Shown here: positions 5,109 to 7,391 of the stretch, in pieces
Layout of the letters: every line of letters starts with the position of its first letter
How positions within the stretch are numbered: position 1 is the stretch's first letter
Source of the DNA: JBNKEI01 sp050288705
GTDB lineage: Bacteria; Myxococcota; Myxococcia; Myxococcales; UBA5297
Reading direction: 5' to 3'
NCBI GenBank assembly: GCA_050288705.1
Contig: JBNKEI010000030.1
Location: forward strand, 1-7,391
DNA: 7,391 nt
The notes under the pieces: model-generated
Databases searched by the model: none
The model's input: only the letters and a program-made list of their open reading frames with translations
Told to the model about the DNA's origin: nothing
Made by a program: the position numbers and the translations under genes

Positions 5109-6188
5109 ATGAGCCAAGAGACTTCTTTAGAGCAAACGACGCCTGAACAACAGCTTGCGGCAATTCATGCGATGCTGAGCGTCGGCCACCGAGGCGTTAG
5201 GTTCGAACGACACACCTTTGTGCTTTGGGGAATCGTCTCTGCGTTTTTAATGCTCGTGGTCCCGGAATTGTTCTCTCATTTTCCTAATCGTCTGCATCGC
5301 GCATTCGTAGAGTTAGGCTTAACATCTTTCGTCATCGGCGTCGGAGCTTTAATCGATTTCCGAATTACCTGTCGAGTGCGCCAAAGAGAAGATGAAACCT
5401 TGCCGTTCATTCAACGGCAAATACTAAAAGTCTGGATTCTTCTCTTCGGACTTGGAGTCATGACGGAGCTTGGCTTATGCCTTTATTACGGCGGAGGATC
5501 GATAATATTCCCATTATGGATACTTCTTCTCGGTATTGGCCTTTTTACCTCTGGACTGTTTTCCGATTCGTTTCTGCGTTGGGTTGGCGTTGCTACGATT
5601 ATGATTGGCGCTGTTACGATTATTTTATTCCCTCTTCGCCTCTCGGGGTACTACGCATACCAATGGTTGGCGATTTCCGTCTTCGGCTTAGGGTTGCCAG
5701 CACTGGGTTTATTGCTCCCTCGTCTCAATAAATGGTCACAGCTAACTCGCATTGCGGCACTTCTGGGTTGGGTTTTGGCGGTCGGCGTTTTTGCTTACTC
5801 TGCGTTTCGAGTCAAACGCTACATCGACCGGCCTAAAATTTCTGCGATCGCGTTTCACGAATTCCAACGGCAAGGCAGCATTGGGCGTGAACAAGTTATT
5901 ACGTTGCCACGAGGGACTGTAGTTCCGATGCGGATCGCCTGGCGGAGTAATATCTTCAAGTCAGCGCCTATTACAATTCCTCTAGAGTTGACTAGAAGCC
6001 TTGACCTCGTCCTAACCGATGGGGAGCTTGGACGCCAATTTCGAACGGAAGGAGAAGATTGGATGATGTTTCCTGAGGGCCTTTCTTTTGCCGGATCTAA
6101 GGAATCTGCTACTCTTACACAGAGTGACGGTCCGGTCATCGATAAGTTCATTCAGTTCTCAGCAGGAAAAAAGGCCGTCAGGCCTTGA
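5109..6188 (+). CDS. seven-transmembrane membrane protein with extracytoplasmic C-terminal domain, function unknown
   Basis: This 359-residue protein has a short soluble N-terminus (1-36). Seven hydrophobic segments follow at about 37-54, 67-84, 106-124, 131-150, 157-176, 184-204 and 213-232. The loop after the second segment (85-105) is strongly basic (RITCRVRQRED), as is the one after the sixth, which places the N-terminus in the cytoplasm by the positive-inside rule. The C-terminal domain (about 240-359) would then be in the periplasm. That domain has a beta-rich look (VITLPRGTVVPMRIAWRS, ITIPLELTRSLDLVLTDGE) but no catalytic motif I recognise. The ATG is preceded by GAGAGGAAA (5096-5104). 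The stop overlaps an ATG (TGATG, 6186-6190), and a winged-helix regulator follows at once, so the two are almost certainly one operon. It may be a sensor or transporter-like partner of that regulator; this is inferred from context only. Confidence 0.85.
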   Translation: MSQETSLEQTTPEQQLAAIHAMLSVGHRGVRFERHTFVLWGIVSAFLMLVVPELFSHFPNRLHRAFVELGLTSFVIGVGALIDFRITCRVRQREDETLPFIQRQILKVWILLFGLGVMTELGLCLYYGGGSIIFPLWILLLGIGLFTSGLFSDSFLRWVGVATIMIGAVTIILFPLRLSGYYAYQWLAISVFGLGLPALGLLLPRLNKWSQLTRIAALLGWVLAVGVFAYSAFRVKRYIDRPKISAIAFHEFQRQGSIGREQVITLPRGTVVPMRIAWRSNIFKSAPITIPLELTRSLDLVLTDGELGRQFRTEGEDWMMFPEGLSFAGSKESATLTQSDGPVIDKFIQFSAGKKAVRP

Positions 6189-6204
6189 TGGTCACCGAAA
6201 AAAT

Positions 6205-6486
6205 ATGCTCGATCCAGTTATTCACCAGCCCATTCGTACGCGTGTTACCGCCTATATCGCTGCGAGAGGCGAAGCTACGTTCAACGAGCTCAAAAAATTA
6301 CTTGATGCGACGGACGGAAATTTGGAGGCTCACATAAAAAAATTAGTGGGCGCAGGATATCTTGAAACCCGAAAAGAAACCGGAAGTGGACGGCCTCAGA
6401 CTTTTTACGAGCTTACGTCCTCAGGTAGAATTGCATTCAAGGCATACGTCCTGGAACTCAAAAAATTGATAAAGGGTTTGACGTGA
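6205..6486 (+). CDS. small winged-helix transcriptional regulator (HTH_34 type)
   Basis: The 93-residue frame begins MLDPVIHQPIRTRVTAYIAA, typical of the PF13601 winged-helix family (MarR/ArsR-like, DNA-binding). Helices span about 8-20, 25-33 and 36-50, with recognition segment DATDGNLEAHIKKLVGAGYL and a wing at about 54-69 (ETGSGRPQTFYEL). A final helix runs from 74 to 91. Members of this family often sit in operons with integral membrane proteins, as here, and probably control their own operon. The start is uncertain: the ATG at 6205 has no Shine-Dalgarno, while an ATG at 6188-6190 overlaps the upstream stop but is one frame off. A single extra A in the A6 run at 6198-6203 would join that start to this frame as MVTEKNMLDP. 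Translational coupling may explain initiation at 6205. Confidence 0.85.
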   Translation: MLDPVIHQPIRTRVTAYIAARGEATFNELKKLLDATDGNLEAHIKKLVGAGYLETRKETGSGRPQTFYELTSSGRIAFKAYVLELKKLIKGLT

Positions 6487-6498
6487 TAAGATTTGAAT

Positions 6499-6532
6499 GG
6501 ATAGGCTGGCTATCCGAACGTCGGATGGTTTT
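6499..6532 (+). terminator. candidate terminator after the regulator gene, with competing hairpin
   Basis: ATCCGA-ACG-TCGGAT (6512-6526) forms a 6-bp stem with a 3-nt loop, followed by GG and TTTT. The overlapping GGATAG/CTATCC stem (6499-6515) shares bases with it, so the two cannot form together. The site is about 25 bp past the regulator stop. The T-run is short, so confidence is modest. Confidence 0.4.
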
Positions 6533-6658
6533 CACTAAAATTAACTTTGATGCCTGGGCGGATTCTGTCGCATATTTTTTCCATACTGGCAGTGAATTTT
6601 CATTATTATTCAAAAAATAAACAACTATATAAGCTAACATTTTGATTTTATTACATTT

Positions 6659-6707
6659 ACTTTAAGAGGTATATTTTGACTTTAAGTCAAATTTGACTCT
6701 ATGTCAA
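6659..6707. promoter_or_regulatory. tandem TTGAC-N5-GTCAA dyads, probable operator
   Basis: Two inverted repeats TTGAC-N5-GTCAA lie at 6676-6690 and 6693-6707, with centres 17 bp apart. The first extends to a 17-bp near-palindrome (TTTGACTT, T, AAGTCAAA; 6675-6691). A direct repeat ACTTTAAG occurs at 6659-6666 and 6679-6686, 20 bp apart. They lie about 90-120 bp upstream of the small ORF at 6795, a position suited to a dimeric activator or repressor. The spacing differs from FNR sites (N4), and I cannot name the regulator. Confidence 0.5.
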
Positions 6708-6794
6708 TTAATGCGACAGAACCTATTTTCGAAGCAACAATTGCTCTATTTTTCCGATAACTAAAACTTATATAAAAACATAAGGAATTTGACC

Positions 6795-6938
6795 ATGTGG
6801 CCTACACGCTCATTTTACTACCTTAAGAATCCAGAATCTTCACGAAGAGACTCACCTTCATCACCTGGTCAGCCTGTCGTATTCCCGGTACGCCAGCAAA
6901 AACGTTCGAGTTCAGAGATCAGAAGACCGCCAATATAG
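6795..6938 (+). CDS. small Ser/Pro/Arg-rich protein, possibly frameshifted
   Basis: The ATG follows AAGGA (6782-6786) by 8 bp and opens a 47-codon frame. Its peptide starts MWPTRSFYYLKNPESSRRD, continues SPSSPGQPVVFPVRQQ and ends RRPPI. It is polar, basic and unlike any family I know. A second frame, open from 6827 to a TAG at 6983-6985 but lacking a start, reads PGTPAKTFEFRDQKTANIA followed by LSKLDSELRKKKWY. That looks more like genuine protein than the tail of the first frame. Joining the two near 6881-6890 would give about 63 residues, so the gene may be frameshifted or the sequence may carry an indel. Its start, spacing and N-terminal style resemble the gene at 7112, suggesting related proteins. 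Function is unknown. Confidence 0.5.
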   Translation: MWPTRSFYYLKNPESSRRDSPSSPGQPVVFPVRQQKRSSSEIRRPPI

Positions 6939-7111
6939 CGCTTTCTAAACTAGATTCTGAGTTGCGAAAAAAGAAATGGTATTAGTCGGATAGTTTGGCA
7001 GCAAGTAGAAGAGTTTTTACCACTCCTTTTTTTACCCCTATCCTCGAATTTTGAAGAATGTCACCATTCTAGCGATAAGTATTCAAACAATAATTTAAGG
7101 AGAAATAAATT

Positions 7112-7391
7112 ATGCGTCCTGCAGGTTTTCAATACCCTGGTTATAGTTACTCGTCATCAAGTCATAGTCGCTCGGCTAATAGAAGCACCCGGCAAAATTC
7201 ACCACCGACACCTATACCGTCTACTTCATTCCCCATATCCTCGAGTCTTCAAAATATTCCAATGCCGCCCCATGAGTCATCAAATTCATTATTTGAGCAA
7301 GGCGGTGAATTCAAAAGTTTTAAGAATCACCCATATTTGGTTCCCCCTGCTTGCAGCACAGGGTCGAGCCGAAGGTATGTTGGTGTGCGTC
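7112..7391 (+). CDS. N-terminus of a Ser/Pro-rich protein (runs off the window)
   Basis: An excellent Shine-Dalgarno TAAGGAGA (7096-7103), 8 bp before the ATG, opens a frame that continues through 93 codons to the window edge. The N-terminus (MRPAGFQYPGYSYSSSSHSR) and residues to about 60 are low-complexity, rich in Ser, Pro, Asn and Thr, with no signal peptide or membrane segment. More ordered sequence appears from about residue 61 (FEQGGEFKSFKNHPYLVPP). Flexible Ser/Pro/Asn-rich N-termini without a Sec signal are common in proteins exported by type III or type IV systems, but nothing here proves export. It resembles the ORF at 6795 in leader, start context and composition (MxP...F.Y...SS). 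The rest of the protein is needed for any assignment. Confidence 0.75.
   Translation, partial: MRPAGFQYPGYSYSSSSHSRSANRSTRQNSPPTPIPSTSFPISSSLQNIPMPPHESSNSLFEQGGEFKSFKNHPYLVPPACSTGSSRRYVGVR

Larger units (their letters stand above)
6487..6794. other. AT-rich intergenic region with regulatory dyads
   Basis: These 308 bp hold no gene that I can support. From left to right they contain a pair of competing hairpins and a possible terminator (6499-6532), a very AT-rich segment (about 6590-6670), the tandem TTGAC dyads (6676-6707), and a short AGCAA/TTGCT hairpin (6733-6745) followed by CTATTTTT. A clear -35/-10 pair for the downstream ORF could not be placed. Confidence 0.5.

Noticed and set aside
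6088..6204. Upstream extension of the winged-helix regulator to an ATG at 6088
   Set aside because: It overlaps the end of the membrane-protein gene by 100 bp, and the extra residues are an out-of-frame reading of that gene.
7011..7033. GAGT/ACTC stem followed by a T-run as a terminator
   Set aside because: The stem is only 4 bp and the spacing is poor. It cannot be separated from chance in this T-rich stretch.

Overview
The window looks like accessory chromosomal DNA from a Gram-negative bacterium, most likely a proteobacterium. The clues are a diderm-type lipoprotein peptidase (Cys19 followed by Glu), a HipB-like Xre regulator, an ISAzo13-type transposase remnant and Shine-Dalgarno-led genes with sigma70-like signals. 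Base composition is uneven: the zinc-ribbon/Xre pair is visibly more GC-rich than its AT-rich surroundings. I cannot name the genus.

Layout. 1-102 is the 3' end of a plus-strand gene resembling the C-terminus of lamin-tail-domain proteins. It converges on a minus-strand gene (265-879) for a small secreted, cysteine-containing protein of a conserved but uncharacterised family; hairpins lie between the two. After about 430 bp without a convincing gene come a divergent pair, a minus-strand zinc-ribbon protein (1307-1555) and a plus-strand truncated Xre/HipB-like regulator (1636-1872). Their shared 80-bp intergenic region carries two copies of a 17-bp operator-like repeat 31 bp apart. 1873-2261 is mostly decayed sequence. 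A strong terminator (2262-2321) then closes a minus-strand lipoprotein S9 peptidase (2335-4251). Upstream of that is a 35-aa lipoprotein-like peptide (4452-4559), whose predicted promoter overlaps a perfect 25-bp palindrome.

4727-5039 is a 313-bp internally deleted transposable element. It has 24-bp imperfect terminal inverted repeats and contains the C-terminal end of an ISAzo13-family transposase, so it is MITE-like. Directly downstream, on the plus strand, is a two-gene unit: a 7-TM membrane protein with a C-terminal extracytoplasmic domain (5109-6188) and a small winged-helix regulator (6205-6486). Their junction has a stop/start overlap and an A6 run that raises a frameshift question.

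The right end (6487-7391) is AT-rich, with tandem TTGAC-N5-GTCAA dyads. It is followed by two well-led plus-strand reading frames with Ser/Pro/Arg-rich N-termini: a 47-aa ORF that may be frameshifted, and a gene running off the window. These resemble each other in style and could belong to a family of small secreted or effector-like proteins, but that is inference.

No rRNA, tRNA or CRISPR array was seen. The most useful leads are the deleted IS element, the palindrome-controlled small lipoprotein, the tandem dyads with the Ser/Pro-rich genes, and the orphan truncated Xre with intact operators.
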